This document shows, in pieces, positions 36,164-49,098 of a stretch of 64,000 bases of DNA. This DNA is from Adineta steineri (lineage: Eukaryota > Rotifera > Eurotatoria > Adinetida > Adinetidae), in assembly GCA_905250115.1 (NCBI GenBank), contig CAJNOI010000029.1:682001-746000 (forward strand). The letters are read 5' to 3'. The notes beneath the pieces were generated by a model. That model did no database searches and had not been told where the DNA came from. It saw nothing but the letters and a program-made list of their open reading frames with translations. Every line of letters begins with the position of its first letter. The first letter of the stretch is position 1. The position numbers and the translations under genes were made by a program.

Positions 36164-39100
36164 CTAAAAATGTGAAGTATTATGGTCATTTGGATCATAT
36201 TTTATTTTTATTAATCCAGCAGAACTTGTATTTGGTTCATGTAAAGCATACCAAGCAATGCTATTTTTTTCCGGATCAAGATTTGATAAATCAACTTGAA
36301 TCTGTAAAATAAAAAGAATTAGTTTTTGTAAAGAAAATAAATTCATCTATACATACATCTCCCATATAAGTTTGTTCATTTCCAAATAAAGGTGAATTAT
36401 TTTTCACACTTATAAAAAGGTGTTGTCGATGAATGTCATTTAATGGCGCTGACCATTCAAATCTAAATATAATTAAATATATAATAAAAAAGAATAATTG
36501 TATGCCTCATACAAATCATCATAAACTGGACTAGTTGAATCATGAACAGATTTTGTTTTCTTTTTATCTTTTTTAAAATCTGGCATCAGATAAACACGTA
36601 TATATGCATCAGGTAGACTTTGATTATGAACATGAATAAGATTTCTAAAATAAATAAATATGTATTATAAATAATTAATTGATATATAACTTACTTGCAC
36701 GCATATATAGTTACAGATAAAGATTTTCGATTAACTGTATAACGAATACCAAGTTTTATTTGGCCAAATGGTGCTGATCTATATATTAGAATTAAATATA
36801 ATTAAAATATAAGAAATATAAAATTACTCAAGATCAGGATCATCAGAAACCAAAAGAGTTTTATCGTGCGATGGTGTAAAGTGTTCAGATATTGGCTAGA
36901 AATAAAAACAATAAAGAATTCATACAGAAATTTCTGTTACATTAATAAACAGCTGTATGGGAATATAAATCTACATGATAAATAATATGTCATCTATAAT
37001 TGCTGACAAGAGAAAGATGTAACATCTTGTTAATTGATACATCATACGATGTTTTCCTCTTTTAGCCTAAATCGGTTTCCTAGTTTCAAATTTTAAAGAC
37101 TCGAATCAATCCAAATATTTGTCAGATCGATAAATTCCTACGATGTATTAACATATTTGTATAAATGACAGTTTTTTTGGTGCTAAGAGCGACAAACAAT
37201 AACATTTGTTTGGTGCAACAGATGTTTTCGAGGTAATATTATTGTTAGATTGTGAAAGACTCGAGATGATATGTTATCATTAATATAAATGAATAGATAG
37301 AAGTACTGATTATATATTTTCAATCTCGTGAACTAATTTCGGCTATAAATATATTTAATTTTTAGTATTTACGTCAAGATGATGTTGATGATCTGAAGGT
37401 GTACGATCTATTGATGAATTGTGTTCCAATGATGATTTGTTTGATGATTCTGTCAAAGAATTTTGTTTTGTGAAACTATCAAATGATCGAAGGCTATTTG
37501 TTGGTGATGGTAATTGCACTGGACTAGAACTTGAACGTACAGGTGATAAAACCTATAATAATAATAAAAAAAATATATGATTATAAATTTCGTAAAAATA
37601 TAGTTTTTTTTTACATGAAGAGATAAACGAAGAACAATTGATGCTCTATCTAAAGGTTCCGATGAACTTTTTAATGGAAATTCTTGTGAATCGATTGTCA
37701 TATTATCCATATTTAATATTTGTTTGACTGGTATTTCGAAATATGCAATAACTTCATTATTTGAACGTGCATCATGTACTTGAATTTTTAATTGTTGTTG
37801 AATTGGATTTGAGCATAATATATGTGAGATATGTTCGAATAATGGATTTGTTTGAGATTCAAATGTATGAGTTTTAACTTCATTTGTATCAACTTGAATT
37901 GTACAAAATGGATTTGGTTCTCGACGAGTTTTCTTTGAACGCTAAAATAACAAAAGAATAGGTAAATATTTATGCAAATGAAATACATACAGGAAGATTA
38001 GTACATCGATCAATAAAAACAACAAGAAGAGCTTTAGATAGTTTTTCTTGTTTAACCATTTGATTATTAGTTTGTTCAATCTAAATTTTTACAGAAAAAT
38101 AAATTTTAAGTAAAAAAATAACATTCAATATTTACAATATCAAGTGTAGATTTTTCTGTTGTTAATGTAAAATATTGAAGACAAACATTGATTGAACCTT
38201 TTTTAACATCTTTTAATGTTAACCACTACAAAATATAACAATTAAATGTTCGGAAATATATTAATAAATTTATTTACTGTAGTAACAGCTTCTTTATCAA
38301 GTAAAGTATTGATTGGAAATTGAGCTCTAGAAGAAAAGTAAGAATTTAAATTTTGATTAACATATTTTGTTTATGCTAATTATTTGCGTGACTTACAATT
38401 TTTTGTTCTTTGTTAAGGAAGGAATACACAAGGGTAATTTCGCAATTCTCTACAAGGTTTTAATTCTTATTTTGATCGATAAGAAGTTTCCATCAAAATC
38501 AAGAAGATTTCAAGGGGATTTATATTCATAGCTCTTCTTCTTTATTCCGTGTGTGATTTTATTGACATAAGTTTCAGTAGAGGAGTTCACAGGGGTGCAG
38601 AATCTTCTCAAAAACTAAAAATTTTCTCCCCGAAAAATGCAGTTTTTAAAAAATTTCCTCTCACGCACGAGGAAGATTCTGCACCTCTGCGGAGTTCAAG
38701 ATTTCCTTAGTTTCGACAAGAACTGTATATAGTCAAAAGCTAGCAAATAATTGAAGTACATTGTTGTCGTAAAATGCTGATAGGTTATTGCTGTCATTGA
38801 TAAATAAAAGATAATAGAAATAGTATACAGTTTGTTGACAGTTACTGCATCCTGTTTTTAACTGACATATTCTAATCAATATATATGTATACAAAAGAAG
38901 AAATTCATGTCTTCAGACTGATTATCGAACTCAAAATAAAATTTAGAGTTTAGTTGAGATACATCAAATCAGACAGCTTCTATTACGCTCATTCTCATCC
39001 TGTAATACGATATTTAACTTTCCTTAAGACTTCAGTTATATAGACAAATATAACCTACAGTTTTATAAAACTGATCTTCACATAGTAATGAATTTTTCAT

Positions 39101-41556
39101 TTATAATTTACCTTCCAATAAAATCATCTTTACCCGGATCTTCATCATAGACTTCAAATTCTACTGAATCAGTTTCATTTTGTTCAATAACAAATTCAAA
39201 TACCTTTTTTTCAATACAAAATATTTAAATATTATTTAAAAATAATATTTCATACATACTTCATTCCAATGTGGTTCGGATGTATTATTAATTGTTTTTG
39301 TTTTATATTCATTACCTTGAGCTATATCAACAAAGAAATCTTACAAAAAACCAAAACTCAACAATTAAAATATACCTTTAACTTTAACAAATGGATCACT
39401 TTTGCCTTTACCCAAAAGTGTAATATCCGATTTAACAAGATCACGTGCTTGAAGAACAATAACTCGAACAACACCCTATAGAAATAATAATTTACTTTAG
39501 ATTTTATTAAACTAATGATTACTTGTGGATTCGAATAACGTAAATATCCAACTTGTAAATCAGCAACTAATGGGAAAACTTGTCGATTAGGTAATACCAT
39601 CATTGATGCAACAATATCATTTATTTGAACAAGCATTAAATCACTATTTACAAAAAAGATAATAAATTATCTATTATATTCAATTTAGCCTTACTTAAGT
39701 CCAGGTATATCTACTAATGTTCCAGCATCGGTTAATTTAAAATCAATACTCTACAAATATATTAATAATATAAAATAGATGACAATAATATATTTTAATC
39801 TTACTGGTTTTCGAAGAAAAAAATACGTAACAGCACCAAATAATGGGATTGTATTAATCAATGGACTTAGAATAACTCTTAGATCACCAACAAATTGTAT
39901 GTCTTTAACACCACATACAATTCCTTTCACCTTAGATTTGATATGTGCATCACCAGCATAACTAAATAAATAAAATTATGAAAGAAAGAAAAAATGAATT
40001 AAATTAACATACAAAACTTCAATATCCATCATAATTTGATCTCGAATATTATCAGTATAAACTTTCACACCACCAATTCTTGGTGGCTAAAATAAAAGAA
40101 TGATTAGAAAATAGTTTCATATGTGATTATAATTTAACATACAATTTCTCCGAGATCAAGTTTTTCAAATGAAAAATCAGCTAATGCTGGATGTGTTCCA
40201 CGTATCATTGGTACCATAACATCACGAAAAATTGCTTTATCAATATATTTATTTGCATATGGCCATGCTTGTTTAATTATTCGATTTACCCATTCAGCTC
40301 GTTCAACATCAGGAAAGAAAACCTTAAATTAAAATCATAAATTTTTTTCTACATTCACAAATTTTTCTCAAATATACCCATGATGGTAATTCTTCTAAAC
40401 GAGCTTTTATATAATGTTCTTCATTCTTATTTATTTCAGTGAGCATTTTATGTCGTTCTTTAGATTTTGTTCGTTGATGTTGACGAAATAAATATATAAA
40501 TACAATAAGTAATATCCATGAAACACTGAAGTGATAGTAACCTATAAAAATACAATGATGGTATTATCTCATAGAATTAATCTTGATATAGTTTATCGTT
40601 GATTTCAGAGGCGTAACGTCCTCCTGCTTTGAAAAAGTTTTTTCGTATTAAGTTTAAACAAAAACTCGTGCTGCGCTTCCCCGGCGCTCGATACGCCCCT
40701 GGTTGATTTTTAAACTTATAGTAATACGATAATTAGTTTTCATCTATTCTTTAAATGTAAATTTAATATATGTGTGAACTTTTAGTTAATTAATATTGAC
40801 GATTAGGTGTCTGTTGAAGCCGAATTTTCTATTCAAATCTTGTCGAAAGAAAAATGGTATATGTATCATATATATTTCAGTCTTTTCCTAATGGAAGTAT
40901 TGCAAATCGAGTATATCTAATGTAGACGTTTGTATTCAAACTGTTTTGTTTACAGAGATTTAGATGATTTAGTGGACATAGTCATGAAAAGAAAAGGTTA
41001 ATTCGAAAGATTTTCAAATAGAATAACCGTTTGTTCTGCAAGTAATAGCTAAATTTTATCAATATGACCTTTATTAATCTGTTGACTAAGCTTTTGTGAA
41101 TGTCTACTATTTATCATAAAACTAATATTATCACATTTCTTCCGTTAATCAATGTCATTAGTTTAGCAAAATTCATTAACTAATAAAATACTATAGTCTA
41201 CAAATAATTTCTGAAAAGTTAGTTTAAGCCTATGTCAAGAGAAGTAAAAGAATTACTTTTTCTCATGATCATTAGATATTTCTAAAGAATCAAATTAAAA
41301 TTATAGTTGCATAATAATGAAATTTTTACATACCGAGAATCCAAACAAAGACAACCAGCCCAACAATTTCGAGATATTTTTTTACCATATAAATTAAATC
41401 ACCTTCCGTTGATCCTAAGCCCATTTTAGCTGTAGGCATTTGAATTTTACGAAAATCATTTAATATACTAGGACCTGTTGGTGATGATTTTTCAGAAGGT
41501 GTGTCGAATGAAGTACCAGTTAACTTCTGTTTTATATTCGCTGCAAGATTCTCCAT
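36164..41556 (-). CDS. ESYT: Extended synaptotagmin (E-Syt), SMP plus three C2 domains
   Basis: ER-anchored lipid-transfer protein that tethers ER to plasma membrane. Roughly 19 exons. From the N-terminus: Ser/Thr/Pro-rich start (first ATG at 41556), hydrophobic hairpin (LEIVGLVVFVWILG then SWILLIVFIYLF), basic linker, SMP domain (VFFPDVERAEWVNRIIKQAW, FEKLDLGEIPPRIGGVKVYT), C2A (GVVRVIVLQARDLVKSD, GKGKSDPFVKV, VYDEDPGKDDFIG with calcium-binding Asp), a second C2 (ALLVVFIDRCTNLP, DARSNNEVIAYFEIPV), a Ser-rich linker, and a C-terminal C2 (IRYTVNRKSLSVTIYACKNL, NQSLPDAYIRVYLMPD). The three-C2 layout matches E-Syt2/3. An AG lies just upstream of the ATG (ACTTTAG near 41571), so an upstream exon or trans-spliced leader is possible. 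Two introns carry hAT-like MITEs (38590-38690 and 40606-40701). Confidence 0.93.
38590..38690. mobile_element. hAT-like MITE with perfect 8-bp target duplication, about 101 bp
   Basis: Left end CAGGGGTGCAGAATCTTC; reverse complement of the right end CAGAGGTGCAGAATCTTC (one mismatch in 18). GGAGTTCA lies directly on both sides (38582-38589 and 38691-38698). Taking the exact duplication leaves one extra C at the right end of the element. The centre, CCCCGAAAAATGCAGTTTTT, resembles CCCGAAAAATGCACTTTTT in the Argonaute-intron element. It sits in a long E-Syt intron. Confidence 0.88.
40606..40701. mobile_element. hAT-like MITE with perfect 8-bp target duplication, 96 bp
   Basis: Left end CAGAGGCGTAACGTC; reverse complement of the right end CAGGGGCGTATCGAGC. 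GTTGATTT lies directly on both sides (40598-40605 and 40702-40709). CAGGGGCGTA ends and 8-base duplications are typical of hAT (Tip100/Charlie-like) non-autonomous elements. It sits in the first long intron of the E-Syt gene. Confidence 0.9.
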
Positions 41557-42596
41557 AATATTCAATATCTAAAGTTAATTTAAATATATATGATTAGCGA
41601 GAAAATATTACATTCAAAAAAAAACAAATATATATATATATATACATTAATGCAGCATGTCAAATATGCAATCATACGTATCCTTATTAATATGACAATT
41701 TTTATTTCGAGTACCTCTCGAAATATTTATTCTTATTCATGATAAAGTTCAACAAGCGCATTAGAAATTATTTAAGTATTTTTATTTCCCTACATGTATT
41801 GAATGCTTAATAGCTTTAAGCGGAAACATACGTGACATTCTTTTTTCTTAAACAAAAATATGACTTACACGCGATCAATAGAAAATATGTTGAAAATATT
41901 TCGAATAAATCTACCTTAAATCAAAACAACAAAAAATAACTATTCGGGCATGACAGTTTGGTAAGAAAAATAGAAATATAATACATCAGTCAAGGTTAGA
42001 CAAAGTATTTGCCTAACATTCTACGCAAGGAAAATGCATACAGGAATGAGAAAATGAGTCCATCGGGTCGTCTATTTGATTATATTATATCTGTAAACAT
42101 GTAGGGGTCTACTATTTAATGTTGATAGATTCTATCGCAGAAGAAAAAAAACGAGAAGAATAGCAGAAAGAAAGAAAAAAGTAGTATGGATCTGACTCAT
42201 TCGTGGTTATGATACGATCAGTTTTTGGGTAATGAGTTTGATTATTACCTACTTTCTTTCGTAGAACGTTAAAAAAAAATTCGCCGTCAATTACTTAATG
42301 AGCCAGTCATATATCAATAATAATAATTGGCGAAATGACTGTATTTTTTATTCTATTCTTATCTTATTGATTGATTTACGATAGAAAAAGAAAGATACAA
42401 AAGACTAGTTTAATATCATATCAATTTTCGAAATAATAAGAAAAATGTAATGAATATTTATTTTAAAAAATCGACAAACGTTTATTATTATGCTGGAATG
42501 TGAACATCAAATGAAATAAGACTAATATTTTTTTACAATCTACACGACTAGAAAGATATAAGACACATGAGAATATTCTTTTTTTCTTCTTCATAT
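41557..42596. other. Intergenic region between E-Syt and ANKMY2
   Basis: About 1 kb, AT-rich, holding the E-Syt promoter and the ANKMY2 3' flank; no gene or bounded repeat seen. Confidence 0.6.
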
Positions 42597-44112
42597 CTAA
42601 TTATTATCTTTATTTAATGATGAACATAAACGCTTGTGAGTAGACCAACGTAAACGTTGACAATATTCGTTACAGTAATATACCTAAATAAAAGAAAAAC
42701 TGAAAAGATTCGCTTATTAATATTGAGATAACGAACCGATTTGCATGCAGTACACCGACGAGTAGCGTTTGGTTGTGAACAAGCGTCACAGAGATGAAGT
42801 GTGTCATCTTCAAATGTACGTCCATTGAGCGTTGTAGTTAAGACGGTTAAAGCGGATGGATTTTGACCCTGATAAAAAAAAAGAATTTTTATAAATTCTA
42901 AGATAGACTTCATGTAACTTACTAATGTTATTGGAGCGATGAGTCTGACGAGTTGTTGAAGAAGTGGACATTGTTTATACGGAAAATTTCGAATTGTTTC
43001 TCGGATAAATTTTTCTTCATACATTTTAAAACCATCATTTTCATTTCCATGAGCAAATCTATAAAGTAAAGATTTATCGAAAAATCTCAAAAAAATATAT
43101 CTATATACTTTTTACTTAATTCTCCACAAGTTTTTTCAATATCATCTGTATTTTTGTCAACTAAAATATCTATAAATGTTTTTATATAATGTGATTTGAT
43201 TGCTAATATATCATTTGGTTCATTTGTATAAAATGGATCGAATGATTTTTGAATCATAAGTGCAAGTGTATTCGATAATCGTTTAAGATTTGTTTTTGGT
43301 TGATAGAATTCCGAATGTTCACGTATAATATTAAATAACTAAATCATAATAAAATCTAATATAAAACTTTTTTCTATATATTTACATATACATACACAAA
43401 CAGGATTAAAATTAGTTGTAATTAATAGATGTTGAAAACCTTGCGTACATGATTCCGGTAATTTTCCTTCCGTTTCTTGACCTATAATCGAATTATCTTA
43501 TTTGATGTGATTACACAAGAAAATTAACCTTGCGGAGTTATATAATATTTAAGATCATCAAGTGTTACATAATTATTTATTGTATCAACACATTGTTTTT
43601 GCCCAGTAAATGCAGCTAATTGAGATGCTGTCCGACCGATACGATTGATTTGATGAGTTTTAGCACCTGCTTCAAGAAGAATACGAACAACTTCCGTGTT
43701 ACCTTGAATATTAAATCATATATTAATTTATAAATTAAAGAATATTTTTACCAGAGAGGGCGCCAAACATTAGAGCTGTATAACCTTGATCATGTTCATG
43801 ATCATTAACATTGGCACCGTGTTTTAAAAGAAGAGAACATATATTTGTATGTGCTTTGTATGCCGCATGTTGTAAAGGTGTCATACCATGCTATGTTAAA
43901 GTAAAAAAAGTTAAAAATGTTTAGTTATTAAATATGTATATAAACCTCATCACGAGTATCAACAGGAACATTATTTTTCAATAAACGTTCGACATCTTCA
44001 AAACTACCTGAATAAATAAATAATTTAAAAATATTATTAGAAAAAAAGAAAGAAAATTTATACCTTCGGTAGCATAATCAATAATTGTTTTTTCAGTACT
44101 ATCGAGTGTCAT
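42597..44112 (-). CDS. ANKMY2: Ankyrin repeat and MYND zinc-finger protein 2
   Basis: Cytosolic/ciliary adaptor; in vertebrates ANKMY2 supports delivery of adenylyl cyclases to cilia and Hedgehog signalling (family knowledge). About nine short exons from the ATG at 44112. Seen: an acidic start MTLDSTEKTIIDYATE, ankyrin repeats (GMTPLQHAAYKAHTNICSLL, GYTALMFGALSGNTEVVRIL, GRTASQLAAFTGQKQCV), the family-specific middle (KMYEEKFIRETIRNFPYKQC, PLLQQLVRLIAP, ALTVLTTTLNGRTF), and a C-terminal MYND zinc finger CDACSQPNATRRCTACKSV with YYCNEYCQRLRWSTHKRLC. The protein ends soon after the MYND domain and lacks the long acidic tail of the human protein. Confidence 0.93.
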
Positions 44113-45178
44113 GTTAGGGATTAACAATAGAAACTTAATGCAATAGTTACAGAATAAAAATTTGGACCGGAAGCATTGGTAAAAAAAGATGGACTGTCAA
44201 AATAGAAAGATAGTTCAAGAGATGTCACAAGTAGACAATAATATGGTATAACATTAAATTTACTAATAATAGATTTTTATAATTTTCAACATAAGGTTTA
44301 TTAATCTTGAATAAATATATTAATCAATAGTTCCGTTTATATATAGATTAGATATAAATAACAGTAAAATGGAATTAGTTTTTATAAATCACATAACTAT
44401 TTATTCTCGATTTTTTTTCTCTCTATATGATATATTTTAACACATCATATAGTACAAAATTTTCAATCAAATGTGATTGAATAAATAAAACCTTGATTCT
44501 AACATAAATGTAATATATGATAAAAGATCTCTCGAAATGATAAGCAGATTTATTTCTTAATATCCGACACATATACTATAACGTATTTATGAGATATTGT
44601 AAGTAATTATCTAAAATCGCTGTATCTATAACTCAAACCAACATTGTTCACTTGCAATTGATTTAATTTGATGATCTTAAACTACTATCGGAATTTTGTT
44701 TTAAATCGAGGGAACATTTTCAGTGTTTTCTCTCGAATAGTGAAGGCTACAGGGCTGTAGCTGTCTTGGCTAAAAAGCTATAAGCATTTTGTCCGAATTC
44801 CGATAGTACTTAGTTTGTACGTTTACTCTTGATGGTCATATGTCAAATAGTGACTTAGTGGATTTAGCAATAAAAAAAAATTCGAGAATATGTATACGAA
44901 AAAAAAAGAAAGAGTAAACTGTTTGTCAATTCCTATTGTTAATATATAGAATTAGATCTTCACTATTTCACTTCTTGTAATGTATTGTATGTCAATAATT
45001 CTAGTTGATTTTTTGTTATTTTTAATAGGAGAAAAAACATGACAGGGGAAAAGTTTAACGTTCTTGTGAAAATAAACTCGAAAAAGTATATCTCCTTGTT
45101 CTTTGTTACAAAAAAAAGAAAAAATTTATAAATAAAATCACATAGATATATAATATATATATATATATATATTTCTCC
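44113..45178. other. Intergenic region upstream of ANKMY2
   Basis: AT-rich region with the ANKMY2 promoter and the 3' flank of the next gene. It contains a MITE at 44685-44806; nothing else recognised. Confidence 0.6.
44685..44806. mobile_element. Tc1/mariner-type MITE with TA duplication, 122 bp
   Basis: Left end CTATCGGAATTTTG and reverse complement of the right end CTATCGGAATTCGGAC form inverted repeats, each preceded by TA (44683-44684 and 44807-44808). The body is less AT-rich than its surroundings (AAGGCTACAGGGCTGTAGCT). A TA target duplication points to the Tc1/mariner superfamily; no transposase is encoded. Confidence 0.75.
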
Positions 45179-46885
45179 TTATAATAAGGATCTATATGGA
45201 TTTTGATCGATAATCTTGGGTGGCGATAATAAAGATGTTGGACGATTTTCAGCAACATCAAGAATTCTTTCATAGAGAGCAATAGTTTCAGGAGATAAAC
45301 CAGCATTTAAAAGACGTTGTTCTAATCCAATATTATGTTTAACAAGTAATTTTTGATTATGTGTTGGAGTTACAACAGGTAAAGTTATACGTAATGGTAT
45401 ACTAGCATATGCTTGTGCAAGACGTGGTATATCAGTAATATGATTTGATGCGATATTATACCAATGCGTATTTGGTTTGAGTGCAAGTGAAAACGTATTT
45501 CCAGGTTTAGATGAAATATTCAATACATTTCTCAGATTCAAAGCATTATTGATAATATTAATATTATTATTATTCGCTATTATTGATTGTTGTTGTCGAT
45601 AGTTTGATAAATTCTACAAATAAAAAGATATTATTGTTTCTCAATACTATCTCCTCTAGTATAATTACCTCATTTTGTGTTGAAATGGTTTTAACTGGAA
45701 TTTTTGTAATATGTGTTGATGGTATTGCTGGAAATTGTTGTTTACGAAATTGAGCGTATGGGATCATCTGTTGTTGTTGTTGTTGTGGCGGTTGATAAGT
45801 GGTACCATTGATAGCAAGTGATGTTCTCATTGCAATAGGTATTGTCTTCGGACTAAAATGCATCCTTTTAAGAAATGGACGAAAAGCACTATGACTTCCA
45901 CCACCAATGTGTACTGTTGTATTTGGTTGAGGTATTTGTTTCTGTGATTTATTAGCATTTGATGATGTATTTTTTTCATTCTTATCCGTAGATGATGGAA
46001 TTGAAGCTTTTGAATTTGGCAAAGATAATGTTGGATTAGTATTATTCGTCGATATTGATTGAGATACTGTTGTATTTTGAGAATCACTCATAGAATTTGA
46101 TTGCTCTTGTGATGAAAGTTGTGAAAGAATACTAGCAGTTTGATTACTTGATGTAGAGGGATTGCTTGTTGTTTGAATAGGTGTCATCGGTGGTAATGGT
46201 GCAAAAGAAACTACAATAAAACAAAAAATCGAAATTAAATTTTTTTCTATTAGAAGCTGTTAAATATACCTTTAAAATTACTCTTCCTTGATTTCATTGT
46301 ACCCATTGTTGAAGTAGATATTGATTGTGTTAATATCGATTGTGATTGATTCGCCATCATTTTTGGAGCTGATGGTGTTGACATTGGTGTTGTAGATGTA
46401 TCTGGTGATGATGAATCAGTTGGTGTTAAACCAATTCGTTTTAAATCATTAGCAGTAATAATTGTTAAAACTATCGAATGTGGTTTTGATTGAATATTTT
46501 CTTTGTTTCTATGTGAATTATATATTTGAGGAGTTTTTAAATGAGATATTGTTTTCGATGATAAATTTTTATTAGAAGAATTTATTACATTTCTTCGATT
46601 TATTATCATCGTTGTTGTCTTTCCAGGATGTATAAAACGTTTCGATCCATCACGAAAACGTACTTCTATCGGAGGTTTATGTTGATTTCCAGTCGCTGCT
46701 CGTTGCTTATAAAAATTGACTGGCGGTATTGAACGAGCACTAATAAGACCATTAATAGTCCCTTGTGTATTGTATATATGATTATGTAGTGGATGATGCA
46801 TACTAACGAGCGATGTATTAAAACTACCTGACTCCTCATAAATTGTTTCTAGAGGAGCATTAGGTTGAGGTTTTAACACTACCAT
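45179..46885 (-). CDS. Unrecognised Ser/Thr/Asn/Gln-rich protein, 530 aa, three exons
   Basis: Exons 46270-46885, 45669-46210 and 45179-45613 join in phase across two introns of about 55-60 bases, giving a continuous 530-residue protein. The N-terminal exon has a short ordered-looking stretch (PPIEVRFRDGSKRFIHPGKT). The middle is low-complexity Ser/Thr/Gln with a poly-Gln run. The C-terminal exon has Pro/Leu-rich ordered sequence (ITDIPRLAQAYASIPLRITL) and a helical end (LLNAGLSPETIALYERILD). No catalytic or membrane feature is visible. The three fitting exons make it a convincing gene. I do not recognise the family; a nuclear or regulatory scaffold would fit the composition but is a guess. 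Confidence 0.65.
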
Positions 46886-49098
46886 TATAATGTATATATA
46901 TATCGAAGGAAAATAGATGACAACTTAAAGTTGTCGATCACTTATATATTTTTGATTAATTCATTATATTTATCATTCAATTAATTTCCTTTATTATAAG
47001 AAATTTATTTGTTATTAATATAAAAATCATCAAATCATTGTTCACTTTATTATTTTGTTAATAATTACTTGATTGCTAATATTTTCTATGATGATATTGA
47101 TATTATTACTAAAAATAAAGAAAATAAGTGAATGAACGTTATTACTAATGTTCAAAAAAATCGAAAAATCCTATCAATTCTATTTATTTTGACGATTTAA
47201 TAATTTATAGACAAAATACTTTAATCTACATAGCTGACACTTCACAACGCCTTTTATAATAGATACTTCTCTCTTCCCTCAGCGTTAACTAAAACAAACT
47301 TTAAAAAATGAACAAAAAGAAAAGAAACTAGATATCAGTAAACGATAATTACAACTTGCCCTTACTCACCATTTACCTTCAAATAAGCGTTAGATATACA
47401 CATTTTGTGATAAAATAGGCCCCGTGTCTCACTTCTTTCTCGTTCTCTATTCTCATACTCACACTATCAACGTCGGCTGCTTGAATGACAAGATCAATAT
47501 CTATATAATGAATGAACACAAACAAAGAAGAATGATTGGAAAGTAAAACCTCTGACAAAAAAAAACAGTATATTTATCCGTTTAATGCTCCTCGTATTTG
47601 GCCTATACAAATCATATATGTAAACACTCGCTATACAGAAATCCTTCATTATCGTCTATCTTTCGATTTTTTTTTCTTCATTGTAACAACAAGGGTTTTT
47701 TTTCTCTCACTCTCATGGTCATATCTATAACACAAAATAATGACTTGTTCTTGATTATAATTTGATTTGATTGCACCATTAAAAATGATTATATATATAA
47801 AGTAATGAAAAAAAAGAGTAACGTTGTCCTCCTTACAATCTAAATAATATGTATATACATATATATATCTATTAACACTTAATCGTATGATAATGATTCG
47901 CCTCTCTCTGTCTCTCACTTATTAAAAGAAAAGATGATAATAGTCATTTTCATTCTTAACGGTATATCACACTTTTTTTGTTTGAAGTATGACTTAGTTC
48001 ATTAGAGTGAATATATGAAAGAGTTCTATTGCAAAAAATAATAAATATATTTTATTCTTTTAAAAAACTATCATACATTTTTTTCGTCCTTGTGATTTCT
48101 ATCGAAATTAAAGTTTAGTATAACTCGTTGAGATATTAATAATACATTAACCTTGGACTTTTTTTTGTATACCAATGGATCTGTTTTTATTATCATAGAC
48201 TATTTTTTGTATCGTTCTTGTTTACACCTATCTAGTACAGCTATACTTACAATAATCATATAGGTATGCAGCTAGGCTAGTACACATTTAATACCTATAG
48301 ACAGTAGTCATACATTTACTTACGTAGTGGATAAAAATTTCCATGAAAACAAAAAAAGAGATAAGACCTTACCTTTATATATACTTCACTTAATTCAATA
48401 CGAAATAAACGTTAGGTTATTAAGTCGAGAAACGAACTCAGATAGACAAAATATAATTCATGTAAGTCAAAATTTGTATTTATCACAAAATCTATGTATA
48501 TATATATATATTGACTTAATTCTGTCCTTGTATTTGCTATACTTAATTAAGGGAATGATTTATGTTTATTTACTTCGATAATATCTGATAGCTTAGTTTT
48601 TCAAATTATCTAAATAACTAATTAGGTTATGATATATTTCAAGTTCACATCATTGTAAATAACTAAATATTATTTGAATACGTCTTTATTTTTATTGATA
48701 ATCGAATAGAACACTTATTGGATGATACATTTGATTATACGAAGCAGGATTTTTTGCGAATTATTAATGGATATAAGCGTATCAAATGGTGAGAAGTAAT
48801 TTACTTTTGAATGATGATGACTCATCCTTTTTTTATTGACTATTATTAATGATCAATTTATATGTACTAATTTCCTTTTTTCTCTTTATTATACATCAAT
48901 CGAATGAATAAAATTAGAAAAGTATATCTAATAAATTAAAGATATTAATAAAATAGCATCGATCTAATTCAGTTAAAAAGATATAAATATTTCCTCTTTG
49001 AATTACAATGATCAAGGTTGTATTTATATTTATTTTCATATAATTTACTGAAATGATTTATGTCTATTTGTTGTTTTTATATTATTTATTTTTTATAA
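46886..49098. other. Intergenic stretch, no gene seen
   Basis: About 2.2 kb of AT-rich DNA between two minus-strand genes. Small ORFs at 47536-47918 and 48327-48581 are composed of simple-sequence codons and resemble nothing. Confidence 0.55.
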
